From JALORV01 sp963791235 (GTDB lineage Bacteria; Pseudomonadota; Gammaproteobacteria; Burkholderiales; Burkholderiaceae_F), in NCBI GenBank assembly GCA_963791235.1, contig CAWBRW010000017.1, forward strand, positions 62,001 through 126,000: a stretch of DNA of 64,000 nt, in the 5' to 3' direction. A program made the translations under genes and the position numbers. Positions 16,120 through 24,755 of the stretch are shown here, one piece after another. Positions within the stretch are counted from its first letter, which is position 1. Every line of letters starts with the position of its first letter. Under the pieces are notes generated by a model that worked only from the letters and a program-made list of their open reading frames with translations, ran no database searches and had not been told where the DNA came from.

Positions 16120-18090
16120 ATGTCGACAACCGCTGATACCACCGCCACTCCGCTGACCTTCCGCCGCTACAAGGATGGCGACCATGAGTGGAATGACCTG
16201 CACCAGAAAATCTTCAGTGCCGATCACTCGCACAAGTGTCCGACCTACATCCAGTCGACACCGCCGTGCCAGGGCAGCTGCCCTTCGGGTGAAGACATCC
16301 GCGGCTACCTGAACATCGTGCGCGGCATGGAGAAGCCGCCGGTGGGCAAGGATGGCAAGCCCCTGATGTCCTGGCAGGAATACGCCTGGCGGCGGCTGAC
16401 CGAAGCCAATCCGTTCCCGTCGATCATGGGGCGTGTCTGCCCGGCGCCGTGCGAGACCGGTTGCAACCGCAACGAGGTCGAGGATCACGTCGGCATCAAC
16501 TCGGTCGAGCACTATCTCGGCGAGTGGGCGATCCAGAACAAACTGGGTTTCACGGCGCCCGAGCAGCGCACCGGGAAGAAGGTCGCGGTGATCGGCGGCG
16601 GGCCGGCCGGGTTGTCGTGTGCCTATCAGCTCGCGCTGAAGGGCCATGAGGTCACGGTCTTCGACGAGCGTGAGTACCTCGGCGGGATGATGCGCTACGG
16701 CATCCCCGGCTTCCGCACGCCGCGGGAAGTGCTCGACGCCGAGATCCAGCGCATCCTCGATCTCGGTGTCAAGGCGCGACTGAAGTGCCGCGTGGGTACC
16801 GACGTGACGCTCGAGCAGTTGCGCCAGGACTTCGACGCGATCTTCCTCGGCATGGGGGCGCAGGCCGGCCGCGCGCTGCCGATCGCCGACGCCGAGGCGT
16901 CGAACGTCGTCACCGCCACCTCGTTCCTGCGGGCGTTCAACGACGGGCGGCTGCGCCATGTTGGCAAGCGCGTGGTTGTGGTCGGCGGCGGCGACACGTC
17001 GATCGACGTCGCGACCGTGGCACGGCGCCTCGGCCACATCGAGCACGCCAAGCCGACTGATTTCGAAGGCGCGATCGCCGGGCACATGGCGCACGATGTC
17101 GCGGAGATCTCCGTCAAGCAGGGTGCCGAGGTCACACTGACCACCGTGTTCGCCGTCGACCGCATGCAGGCCAACAAGCACGAGGTCGAGCAGGCCCAGG
17201 CCGAAGGCATCGACATCCAGGGCAGCCTGGCGCCGGTGGGCATCGTGCGCGGACCCGATGGCCGCGCCACCGCGCTGCGCCTGGCAGAGTGCGAGGCCAA
17301 GATGGTCGGCCCGCGGCTCGAGATCAAGGTCAAGGAAGGCACCGAACGCGACATTCCGGCCGACCTTATCGTCTCCGCGATCGGACAGGCCGTCGACTTC
17401 ACCGGACTCGAAGAGTTCAACAACGGAAAGGGCGCGGTCGGGGCGGACCGTAACTATCAGGTCAGCGGCAAGCCGGGCGTTTTCGCCGGCGGCGACGTAC
17501 TGCGGCCACACCTGCTGACCACGGCCATCGGCCACGGTGCGATAGCGGCCGAGGGCATCGGGCGCTTTCTCGCCGATGAAGAACTCGAGAAGCGTCCGAA
17601 GATCGACGTCCATCAGTTCGATCTGATGCGCAAGTACGTCGAGAAAGGTGTCACGCTGCCCGATGTCAAGGAGGCGCTGCGCGGCACCGACAGCGCACCG
17701 GGCGCGGTCCACAATTTCGATAACCGCTCCGACCGCTACGTGATCCCGCACGGCGTGCTGTTCCTCGGGCATTTCGGATTCGCGTCGCGCAACAGACGCC
17801 GATTTGTCACGCTGTCCAAGGAAACCGCGCTCGGCAACTTCGAGGAGCGGCTCGATGTCCTGGACGAGCAGCAAGCGGTGGCGGAGGCGAAGCGCTGCAT
17901 GAGCTGCGGCCTGTGCTTCGAGTGCGACAACTGTGTCGTCTACTGCCCGCAGCTTGCGGTGAAGAAGGTGCCAAAGAAGGAAGCCACGACCGGCCGTTAC
18001 GTCTTCACCGACTACAACCGCTGCATCGGCTGCCACATCTGCGCCGACGTGTGCCCGACCGGTTACATCCAGATGGGCCTCGGGGAGTAG
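16120..18090 (+). CDS. dsrL: DsrL, NAD(P)H:acceptor oxidoreductase
   Basis: This 656-aa iron-sulfur flavoprotein is related to the small subunit of glutamate synthase. It has N-terminal cysteines (PPCQGSCPSGED, GRVCPAPCETGC), an FAD site (VAVIGGGPAGLSCAYQLA), an NAD(P)-binding site (VVVVGGGDTSIDVA), and a C-terminal ferredoxin domain with CMSCGLCFECDNC and CIGCHICADVCP. DsrL takes electrons from DsrAB oxidation and passes them to NAD(P)+, and is characteristic of sulfur oxidisers. The start is the ATG at 16120, five bases after GGAG. Confidence 0.97.
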   Translation: MSTTADTTATPLTFRRYKDGDHEWNDLHQKIFSADHSHKCPTYIQSTPPCQGSCPSGEDIRGYLNIVRGMEKPPVGKDGKPLMSWQEYAWRRLTEANPFPSIMGRVCPAPCETGCNRNEVEDHVGINSVEHYLGEWAIQNKLGFTAPEQRTGKKVAVIGGGPAGLSCAYQLALKGHEVTVFDEREYLGGMMRYGIPGFRTPREVLDAEIQRILDLGVKARLKCRVGTDVTLEQLRQDFDAIFLGMGAQAGRALPIADAEASNVVTATSFLRAFNDGRLRHVGKRVVVVGGGDTSIDVATVARRLGHIEHAKPTDFEGAIAGHMAHDVAEISVKQGAEVTLTTVFAVDRMQANKHEVEQAQAEGIDIQGSLAPVGIVRGPDGRATALRLAECEAKMVGPRLEIKVKEGTERDIPADLIVSAIGQAVDFTGLEEFNNGKGAVGADRNYQVSGKPGVFAGGDVLRPHLLTTAIGHGAIAAEGIGRFLADEELEKRPKIDVHQFDLMRKYVEKGVTLPDVKEALRGTDSAPGAVHNFDNRSDRYVIPHGVLFLGHFGFASRNRRRFVTLSKETALGNFEERLDVLDEQQAVAEAKRCMSCGLCFECDNCVVYCPQLAVKKVPKKEATTGRYVFTDYNRCIGCHICADVCPTGYIQMGLGE

Positions 18091-18097
18091 CGGGTCG

Positions 18098-18518
18098 ATG
18101 GCGTGCGGCGCGTCCGTTCGGCGCGCGGCGGCGCTTGCCGCCGCAATGGCCGTTGCTTTGCTCGCGCTCGCCGTGCCGTCCATGGCGCGTGCCGAAGGGT
18201 CGCGGGTACCGCTGCCAAGCATCACCGTGGATCGCAGCTACGAAATGCGTGGCACCGCCCGACGTCATGCGCCGGACGCACATGGAGATGCTGAAGCACC
18301 GGCGTGACAAGACCGTGCACCAGGGAGTCCGGGGCGGCGACGAAAGCCTGAACCGGTGCCTGTCCTGCCATGCCGACAAGACGACCGGCGCCGCGGTCGG
18401 GGCACCCGATGCCTTCTGTCAGTCCTGTCACGACTACGCCGGCGTCAAGCTCGACTGCTTCGAATGCCACCAGGGGCGTCCCGGACCGCAGGCGAAGCTG
18501 CGCGAGGGGCGGCCGTGA
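18098..18518 (+). CDS. dsrJ: DsrJ, periplasmic triheme cytochrome c (one +1 frame break)
   Basis: The N-terminus, including a signal peptide (about residues 8-32, AAALAAAMAVALLALAV), reads in one frame. The rest, beginning KCVAPPDVMRRTHMEM, reads in the next, with three CxxCH heme sites (CLSCH, CQSCH, CFECH). An extra A in AAA at 18243-18245 accounts for the break and lies just before the cysteine thought to be an unusual axial heme ligand. With correction the protein is about 139 aa, normal for DsrJ. It overlaps dsrO by GTGA. Confidence 0.9.
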
Positions 18519-19253
18519 GTGAGCGCGACGTTCCGGTGACGCGCCGCGCGCTGCTCGCCGGGGCTGCGGCGGCGCTCGCCGGGGTGACGCTCGCGCCGGG
18601 CATCCGCCTCGTCGAAGTTGCGCAGGCTGCCGCGGAGCCCGGCAAACCGGTGACCTCGAAAGTGCGCTGGGGCCTGCTGATCGACGCCGGACGCTGTACC
18701 GAGGGCTGCAACGAGTGCGTGCTCGCGTGCAACCGGGAGAACGGGCTCGAAGGCGGCGCCCGCCCGACCGATCCGCAGTGGATCCGCATTGTCGAGTTGA
18801 AGGATCGACGCACCGGCCGCAAGGCCAGTGCGCCGGTGATGTGCCAGCACTGCGCCAGTCCGCCGTGTGTCGATGTCTGTCCCACCGGGGCCAGCTTCAA
18901 GCGCGCCGACGGCATCGTGCTGGTCGACCGCCACACCTGCATCGGCTGCCGCTACTGCATGATGGCCTGCCCGTACAAGGCGCGCAGCTTCGTGCACGAG
19001 CCGCTCACGGCACAGAAGCCCGAGGTGCCGCGCGGCAAGGGCTGTGTCGAGTCCTGCACTCTGTGCGTGCACAAGATCGATCGCGGTGATGGCACGACGG
19101 CGTGCGCCGAGGCCTGCCCGACCCAGGCGATCCTGTTCGGCGACCTGAACGATCCAGCGATCCGCAATAGCGCGTCGCGTCGCCGAGGTCCGGACGACAC
19201 AGCTGCGCGCCGATCTCGCGCTGGACACCGGCGTGCGCTACACGGGGCTCTGA
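18515..19253 (+). CDS. dsrO: DsrO, periplasmic ferredoxin-like subunit (one +1 frame break)
   Basis: It starts at a GTG overlapping the stop of dsrJ. It has a twin-arginine leader (TRRALLAGAAAALAG) for Tat export, then iron-sulfur clusters (CTEGCNECVLAC, CQHCASPPCVDVCP, CIGCRYCMMACP, CTLCVHK). Near residue 215 the frame slips by one between about 19153 and 19178; after it the expected C-terminus RVAEVRTTQLRADL continues to a TGA at 19251. Uncorrected, the frame runs straight into dsrP and would look like a false dsrO-dsrP fusion. DsrO sits with DsrJ and DsrP in the transmembrane complex. Confidence 0.9.
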
Positions 19254-20431
19254 TGTCGGACACCACGCTCCTCGTCGACCACCGCGAGCGCCGCTTCTGG
19301 CTGCTTGCCGCCGCCGGAGCGCTGGTGCTCGCAGTCGGACTTGGTGCCGCCTATTACATGGAACACCACGGCCACGTCGTGACCGGCATGTCCAACGAGA
19401 TCGTATGGGGCACGCCGCACGTCTTTGCGATCTTCCTGATCGTCGCTGCCTCGGGCGTACTCAACGTGGCCTCGATGGCGAGCGTGTTCGGACAGGCGCA
19501 CTACAAACCGTGGTCGCGCCTGTCTGGCGTGCTGAGCCTGGCGATGCTGGCGGGCGGGCTGATGGTGCTGATGCTCGATCTCGGCCGGCCCGAGCGCATG
19601 GTGGTCGCCGCCACGCACTACAACCTGACGTCGGTGTTCGCGTGGAACGTGCTGCTGTATTCGGGCATGTTCGCGGCGGTGTTCGTCTACCTGTGGATGC
19701 AGCTTGAAATGCGGATGAACCGCTACGCCACGGCGGCCGGGGTCGCAGTTCTGATCTGGCGCTTCGTGCTGACGACCGGTACCGGCATGATCTTCGCCTT
19801 CCTGGTGGCGCGGCAGGCCTACGCCTCGGCGGTGCTGCCGCCGCTGTTCATCGTGATGTCGCTCGCCTGGGGCATGGCCGTGTTCGTTCTGGTGCGGGCG
19901 GCCGTCGGCGGCGCTGCCGACGCCGAGCTGCTGCGGCGCATGCGCAACCTGCTCGGGTTGCTGGTGGCGCTGGTGCTGTACTTCATGGCGGTCTACCACC
20001 TGACCAACCTGTACTTCGCGAAGCAGGCGTCGTTCGAGCGCTTCATCCTGTTCGATGGAGGCGTCTACCCGTGGCTCTTCTGGATCGGATACGTGCTGCT
20101 CGGCAGCGTGGTGCCGCTGGTACTCGTGTCGCGGCCGACAGGCACCGCGCGCACGCTGCGGGTCGCGGCCTTGCTGACGATCGTCGGCGCATTTTCGGCC
20201 CTGTACGTGTTCATCATCGGCGGGCAGGCCTTCCCGCTGGAGATCTTCCCCGGTTACGAGGTGACGAGCAGCTTCCGCGATGGCGCGATTGCTTCCTACG
20301 CGCCGAGCCTGCCCGAGGTGCTGCTGGGCCTGGGAGGCGTGGCCGCCGCCTTCCTGATCACGGTGGTCGGGATACAGTTGTTCGACATCGTGCCGGACCG
20401 CACGGCCGCGGCCGTCGGCGGTAGCGACTAG
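19253..20431 (+). CDS. dsrP: DsrP, NrfD-like quinone-interacting membrane subunit
   Basis: This 392-aa protein has about ten membrane helices in the NrfD/PsrC pattern. It exchanges electrons with the quinone pool for the DsrMKJOP complex. The start codon overlaps the dsrO stop (TGATG), which argues for separate translation despite the same-frame readthrough seen upstream. dsrN follows after 11 bases. Confidence 0.96.
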   Translation: MSDTTLLVDHRERRFWLLAAAGALVLAVGLGAAYYMEHHGHVVTGMSNEIVWGTPHVFAIFLIVAASGVLNVASMASVFGQAHYKPWSRLSGVLSLAMLAGGLMVLMLDLGRPERMVVAATHYNLTSVFAWNVLLYSGMFAAVFVYLWMQLEMRMNRYATAAGVAVLIWRFVLTTGTGMIFAFLVARQAYASAVLPPLFIVMSLAWGMAVFVLVRAAVGGAADAELLRRMRNLLGLLVALVLYFMAVYHLTNLYFAKQASFERFILFDGGVYPWLFWIGYVLLGSVVPLVLVSRPTGTARTLRVAALLTIVGAFSALYVFIIGGQAFPLEIFPGYEVTSSFRDGAIASYAPSLPEVLLGLGGVAAAFLITVVGIQLFDIVPDRTAAAVGGSD

Positions 20432-20442
20432 CCGCCGGCCGC

Positions 20443-21834
20443 ATGTATCGGCTGTACGTTTCCGCCGCTCACAAGTCGTCGGGCAAGACGACTGTCGCGA
20501 TCGGCCTCGCCGCGGCGCTGCGCGCGCGCGGGATGATCGTTCAGCCCTTCAAGAAAGGCCCCGACTACATCGATCCGCTCTGGCTGGGCGCTGCCGCCGG
20601 CCGCAGCTGCTACAACCTCGACCCGTACCTGTCGTCGATGGCTGAGATCGAGGAGTCGTTCAGCAGCGTGTGCGGCGGCGCCGACGTGGCGCTGGTGGAG
20701 GGCAACAAGGGCCTGCACGACGGGCTGGCGCTCGATGGCAGCAACAGCAATGCGGCGCTGGCGGCGGCGCTCGAGATTCCGGTGCTGCTGGTGCTGGATA
20801 CGCGTGGCATGACGCGCGGCGTCGCTCCGCTCGTCCTCGGCTTCCAGGCGTTCGACCGGTCGGTCCGCATCGCCGGTGTGATCCTGAACCGCGTCGGCGG
20901 TGCCCGCCACGAATCGAAGCTGCGCGCTGCGCTGGAGCACTACACCGACGTTCCGGTGTTCGGTGCGCTGCACGAGGATCGATCGCTCAGCATCGAGGAA
21001 AGACATCTCGGACTGCGGCCGGCGACGGAATCGGTCCAGGCCGGCGAACACATCCGGCACCTGTCGGACGCGGTTGCCGCCGCCGTCGACCTGGACGCCC
21101 TTCTGGCCGCCTGCGGTACGCCGGGCGCCGCTCCGCAGCCGGCGCGCGAAGCATCGTGCACACGTAGCGAAGCCGCCTTGACCGTCGGCATCGCACGCGA
21201 CCGCGCCTTCGGCTTCTATTACGCCGATGACCTGGACGCACTGCAACGCGCTGGCGGAGAGCTGGTGTTCTTCGATGCGTTGTCCGATGGCCGGCTGCCC
21301 GAGGTCGACGCGCTCTACCTCGGCGGCGGCTTTCCTGAGGTGCTGGCGGCTGAACTGTCAGCTAACCGGTCGATGCTCGCGTCGATCCGCGCCGCGGTGC
21401 AGGGCGGACTGCCGACCTACGCGGAATGCGGCGGGCTGATGCTGCTTTCGCGTGCGATCGTCTGGAACAAGGTGTCGTACCCGATGGCGGGTGTGATTCC
21501 GGGCGATGTCGAGATGTGCGAGCGCCCGGTCGGGCGCGGCTATGTCCACCTCGACGAGACCGCCGACATGCCATGGCCGAGGCGCGCGGAGTCCACCGTC
21601 CGGGCCCACGAGTTTCATCACTCGAAGCTGGTCAACGTCGACCCGGGGCTGCGCTACGCGTACCGGGTCCGACGCGGACACGGCGTCGACGGCGAGCGCG
21701 ACGGCATCGTCATTCACAATACGTTGGCGTCGTATGCGCACCTGCGCGGCACCGGCGGCAATGGCTGGCCGGCACGCTTCGTTGACTTTGCGCGGACCGT
21801 CGCATCGGGGGCGCGGACCGCGTCCCACGCATGA
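20443..21834 (+). CDS. dsrN: DsrN, siroheme amidase (cobyrinic acid a,c-diamide synthase family)
   Basis: This 463-aa CbiA/CobB homologue has an N-terminal P-loop (AHKSSGKTTVAIGLAAALRA), the switch KKGPDYIDPLWL, and a C-terminal class I glutamine amidotransferase domain with the nucleophile C in YAECGGLM and a late histidine in HEFHHSKL. In dsr operons it is thought to amidate siroheme to the siro-amide found in DsrAB. It ends in an ATGA overlap with a possible but disfavoured dsrR start. Confidence 0.95.
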   Translation: MYRLYVSAAHKSSGKTTVAIGLAAALRARGMIVQPFKKGPDYIDPLWLGAAAGRSCYNLDPYLSSMAEIEESFSSVCGGADVALVEGNKGLHDGLALDGSNSNAALAAALEIPVLLVLDTRGMTRGVAPLVLGFQAFDRSVRIAGVILNRVGGARHESKLRAALEHYTDVPVFGALHEDRSLSIEERHLGLRPATESVQAGEHIRHLSDAVAAAVDLDALLAACGTPGAAPQPAREASCTRSEAALTVGIARDRAFGFYYADDLDALQRAGGELVFFDALSDGRLPEVDALYLGGGFPEVLAAELSANRSMLASIRAAVQGGLPTYAECGGLMLLSRAIVWNKVSYPMAGVIPGDVEMCERPVGRGYVHLDETADMPWPRRAESTVRAHEFHHSKLVNVDPGLRYAYRVRRGHGVDGERDGIVIHNTLASYAHLRGTGGNGWPARFVDFARTVASGARTASHA

Positions 21835-21854
21835 ATCGCAGGAGGCAGGTCCGG

Positions 21855-22169
21855 ATGATCGAAATCACGTCGACGGCAGCGGAGCGCATCAAGGCCGCCT
21901 TGCGCGAGGCGCCCGGGGAGGGGCTCTCGCTGCGCGTGGCGGCGCGCCGCGACCCGCAGGGGGAGATCGAATACGGCATGGGATTCGACGAACGTCGTGA
22001 TCAGGACGAGGAGGTCGTCACTGACGCTGGCATCACGTTGCTGGTGTCGCCGCCGTCGCTCGATATGCTGAGCGACGCGGTGATCGACTTCGTCGAGATC
22101 GAACCGGGCGATCGCCGGTTCGTCTTCTACCGGCGCGGGGACGTTCCGTCGGAACCCGGCGAAAGCTGA
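21855..22169 (+). CDS. dsrR: DsrR, IscA-like protein
   Basis: This 104-aa protein has the A-type carrier fold (MIEITSTAAERIKAAL and LSLRVAARR). The three cysteines of IscA are absent, as in A. vinosum DsrR, which acts after transcription on dsr expression rather than carrying clusters. It starts at the ATG at 21855 with GGAGG nine bases upstream. It is the last recognisable dsr gene; dsrS was not identified. Confidence 0.9.
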   Translation: MIEITSTAAERIKAALREAPGEGLSLRVAARRDPQGEIEYGMGFDERRDQDEEVVTDAGITLLVSPPSLDMLSDAVIDFVEIEPGDRRFVFYRRGDVPSEPGES

Positions 22170-22223
22170 AGGGCGCGGCGCCGGAAATCGGCACTTCAAA
22201 ATACAAGACAGGGGAGGCAGGTG

Positions 22224-23339
22224 ATGGAGGCGGGAATGAATCCGGCAACGATGGTCGTGCTCGGGGGCTTTTTGCTGGCGCTCGTGTTCGGCTTCGTCGC
22301 CAACCGGGCGAACTTCTGCACCATGGGCGCGATCTCGGATGTGTACAACATGGGCCACTGGGGGCGCATGCGCATGTGGCTGCTGGCCATCGCGGTCGCC
22401 ATCCTCGGCGCCAGCCTGCTGCACGGCGTCGGCCTGGTCGATCTCGGCAAGTCCATTTACCCGCGGCCGCGGCTCGCGTGGCTGTCGACGATCGTCGGAG
22501 GCCTGCTGTTCGGCGTCGGCATGACCCTGGCCGGAGGCTGTGCCAACAAGAACCTGCTGCGGATCGGCAACGGCAGCGTGCGCTCGATCGTCGTCTTCGT
22601 CTTCCTCGGCGTGGCCGCCTACATGACGATCAAGGGCCTGTTCGGCCAGTGGCGCGTCGCCTATCTCGACCGCTTCGCCCTCGATCTCGCGGCCTACGGT
22701 CTGCAGGGCCAGGATCTGCCGACGCTCGTCGCCAAGGTCACGGGGATGTCCGCCAAGGCGGCGCTGGGTGCCGTGGCGGCGCTGATCGCGGGCGCACTGC
22801 TGGTGTTCGTCTTCGTGGATGCACGCTTTCGCGCCAATCTGACCCAGGTCGTGGCGGGCGTGATCATCGGCCTGGTTGTCACCGGCGGGTGGTACGTCAG
22901 CGGCCACCTCGGCTATGTCGAGAGCCAGGAACTGGAAATGGTGTTCGTCGCCACCAATACGCGGGCGGCGGAATCGCTGAGTTTCGTGGCGCCGATCGCC
23001 TACACGATGGAACTGCTGATGCTGTGGACCGATGCGTCGCTGCGCGTCACGTTCGGGATTGCCTCGGCACTCGGAGTGATCGTCGGCTCGATGGCCTGGG
23101 CCCTCGCAAGCAAGCAGTTTCGCCTTGAAGGCTTCGTCTCGAGTGCCGACACGCGCGACCACATCGTCGGCGCCATCCTGATGGGATTCGGTGGGGTCAC
23201 GGCGCTGGGCTGCACGATCGGGCAAGGCATCACCGGCGTGTCGACGCTCGCTGTCGGTTCGCTGCTGGCCATCGCCTCGATCGTCGCGGGGTCGGTGGCG
23301 ACGATGAAGTACATGCTCTGGCGTGAAGAACGCGGCTGA
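22224..23339 (+). CDS. YeeE/YedE-family sulfur transporter (TsuA-like)
   Basis: This protein of about 371 aa has around ten membrane helices and the family cysteine motifs ANRANFCTMGA, LAGGCANKNLLR and LGCTIGQGITG. YeeE/TsuA carries thiosulfate in other bacteria, and relatives next to dsr genes are thought to import reduced sulfur. It starts 54 bases after dsrR, with GGGGAGG six bases before the ATG at 22224; a later ATG at 22236 also has a GGAGG. It probably supplies sulfur to the TusA-DsrEFH relay. Confidence 0.85.
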   Translation: MEAGMNPATMVVLGGFLLALVFGFVANRANFCTMGAISDVYNMGHWGRMRMWLLAIAVAILGASLLHGVGLVDLGKSIYPRPRLAWLSTIVGGLLFGVGMTLAGGCANKNLLRIGNGSVRSIVVFVFLGVAAYMTIKGLFGQWRVAYLDRFALDLAAYGLQGQDLPTLVAKVTGMSAKAALGAVAALIAGALLVFVFVDARFRANLTQVVAGVIIGLVVTGGWYVSGHLGYVESQELEMVFVATNTRAAESLSFVAPIAYTMELLMLWTDASLRVTFGIASALGVIVGSMAWALASKQFRLEGFVSSADTRDHIVGAILMGFGGVTALGCTIGQGITGVSTLAVGSLLAIASIVAGSVATMKYMLWREERG

Positions 23340-23406
23340 AGCGGGCCTTTACGCCCAACCCTGAAGCCGAGCGTTCCGGCGGGCTGCCATTGACTCCCGC
23401 TGATAA

Positions 23407-24003
23407 ATGAATCAGTCAGTCGAGTTCTTTTCGCGTCAATTTGAACGGCAGATCGCGGCTGCCGACTACCAGCTCAATCCCTTCGAGCAGCAGGTCCTGC
23501 CGCACCTGCGCGGTCGCGTGCTGGAGCTCGGGTGTGGTCTTGGCAACCTCTCGTTCGCCGCGGCGCAGCGCGGCCATGCGGTCACGGCCATGGACGCGTG
23601 CGAGCATGCCATGGCCGATCTGCAGCGCCGTGCGACGGACGAGTCCCTCACACTGCAGGTGCAACAGTGCGAGCTATCGCACTGGCAGTCGACATCCACG
23701 TATGACTCGGTCGTCTCGATCGGTCTGCTGATGTTCTTTTCGTGCGCGGAAGCGGACCGGGTGCTGGCGGAAATGCAGCGCGCGACCGCGGCGAGGGGCA
23801 TCCTCGCCGTGAACGTCCTGATCGAGGGCACAACGTTCCTCGACATGTTCGAGCCCGGACGCCATTGCCTGTTCGACGACAGCGCACTGCTCGCCCGCTT
23901 CGCGTCCTGGCACCTGCTCGAGCATCAGGTGCAGGACTTTGCCGTTGGCGCGGACCGGGTCAAGCGCTTCTCGACCGTGATTGCAGAGCGGCCGCTGAGC
24001 TGA
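23407..24003 (+). CDS. SAM-dependent methyltransferase (TehB-like)
   Basis: This 198-aa class I methyltransferase has the SAM-binding motif VLELGCGLGNLSFAAAQRG (about residues 38-56) and motif II around SVVSIGLLMFF. It is related to TehB/UbiE-like small enzymes, some of which methylate chalcogens such as tellurite or selenite. It lies 67 bases after the transporter and is convergent with the response regulator gene. The substrate is unknown; methylation of a sulfur or selenium species is possible. Confidence 0.75.
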   Translation: MNQSVEFFSRQFERQIAAADYQLNPFEQQVLPHLRGRVLELGCGLGNLSFAAAQRGHAVTAMDACEHAMADLQRRATDESLTLQVQQCELSHWQSTSTYDSVVSIGLLMFFSCAEADRVLAEMQRATAARGILAVNVLIEGTTFLDMFEPGRHCLFDDSALLARFASWHLLEHQVQDFAVGADRVKRFSTVIAERPLS

Positions 24004-24071
24004 GATGGAACCTGGACGCCGGCTAGGGGCAGAATAAGAGTCAAGCCCGTCCTGCCTGCAATGAAAGGGCA

Positions 24072-24755
24072 CTACGGCCTGGCTGGGCTCTCTTCCATGC
24101 CAAGCGCGCTGCGATTCTGCACCGCGAACACGGCCGCCTCCACGCGCGAGCTCAGGCCGAGTTTCGCAAGGATGTGCCGAACGTGCAGCTTCACGGTGTC
24201 GTTGCTGATGCCAAGCGCGCGGGCAATGGCCTTGTTGCTGAATCCGGAAGCGACGTAGCCGAGGATCTGGCGCTCGCGCCCAGTCAGCTGCTTGGCAAGG
24301 CTGGCCGCGCTGCCCGGTTCCTCGCCTGTCTGCAGGATCGTGGCCAGCTTGCCCGAGATCGACGGCGCAACGACGAGTTCACCGCGTGCAGCGCGACGGA
24401 TCGCCTCGATCACATCGGCAGGTTCCATGTCCTTCAGCAGGTAGCCACGCACGCCCAGGCGCAGCGCCGCCGCGAGATCCTCGGCAGCCTCGCTCATCGT
24501 CAGAACCAGCACCGGCGTGTCCGATCCCTTGTCGCGCAGGCTCTTCAGCAGCGCAATGCCATCGATCGGGCTCATCCGCAGATCGAGGATCAACAGGTCC
24601 GGCCGATGTTGCTGCAGCAGGTCCCACGCTTCATCGGCGCGGCCGGTCGTCGCCATGACCTGCATTCCGGCGCCACGTGACAGCAAATCGGCGAGTCCCT
24701 GGCGGACCAGCGCGTGATCGTCGACCAGCACCAGCTTGATCGGCGCCGCACTCAC
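24072..24755 (-). CDS. NarL/FixJ-family response regulator
   Basis: This 227-aa protein has an N-terminal receiver domain with acidic residues in VLVDDHAL, phosphoacceptor D58 (ILDLRM) and K near 107, then a LuxR-type helix-turn-helix at about 155-215 (LTGRERQILGYVASGFSNKAIARAL). It is the partner of the sensor kinase, whose stop overlaps its ATG by four bases. As the pair sits directly downstream of soeABC on the same strand, sulfite oxidation is a plausible target. Confidence 0.92.
   Translation of the reverse strand: MSAAPIKLVLVDDHALVRQGLADLLSRGAGMQVMATTGRADEAWDLLQQHRPDLLILDLRMSPIDGIALLKSLRDKGSDTPVLVLTMSEAAEDLAAALRLGVRGYLLKDMEPADVIEAIRRAARGELVVAPSISGKLATILQTGEEPGSAASLAKQLTGRERQILGYVASGFSNKAIARALGISNDTVKLHVRHILAKLGLSSRVEAAVFAVQNRSALGMEESPARP

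Noticed and set aside
16063..18225. A 720-codon open frame on the minus strand
   Set aside because: It is antisense to dsrL, whose protein carries all expected motifs. Long antisense frames are common in GC-rich DNA and this one has an arginine-, aspartate- and histidine-rich composition without domains.
18356..20431. An apparent dsrO-dsrP fusion protein
   Set aside because: The in-frame readthrough arises from the +1 slip near 19165. The correct C-terminus of DsrO (RVAEVRTTQL) is in the next frame, followed by a normal TGATG overlap with dsrP.
20443..21834. dsrN as a cobalamin biosynthesis gene
   Set aside because: The family is shared with CbiA/CobB, but its position within dsr and the absence of other cobalamin genes favour siroheme amidation.
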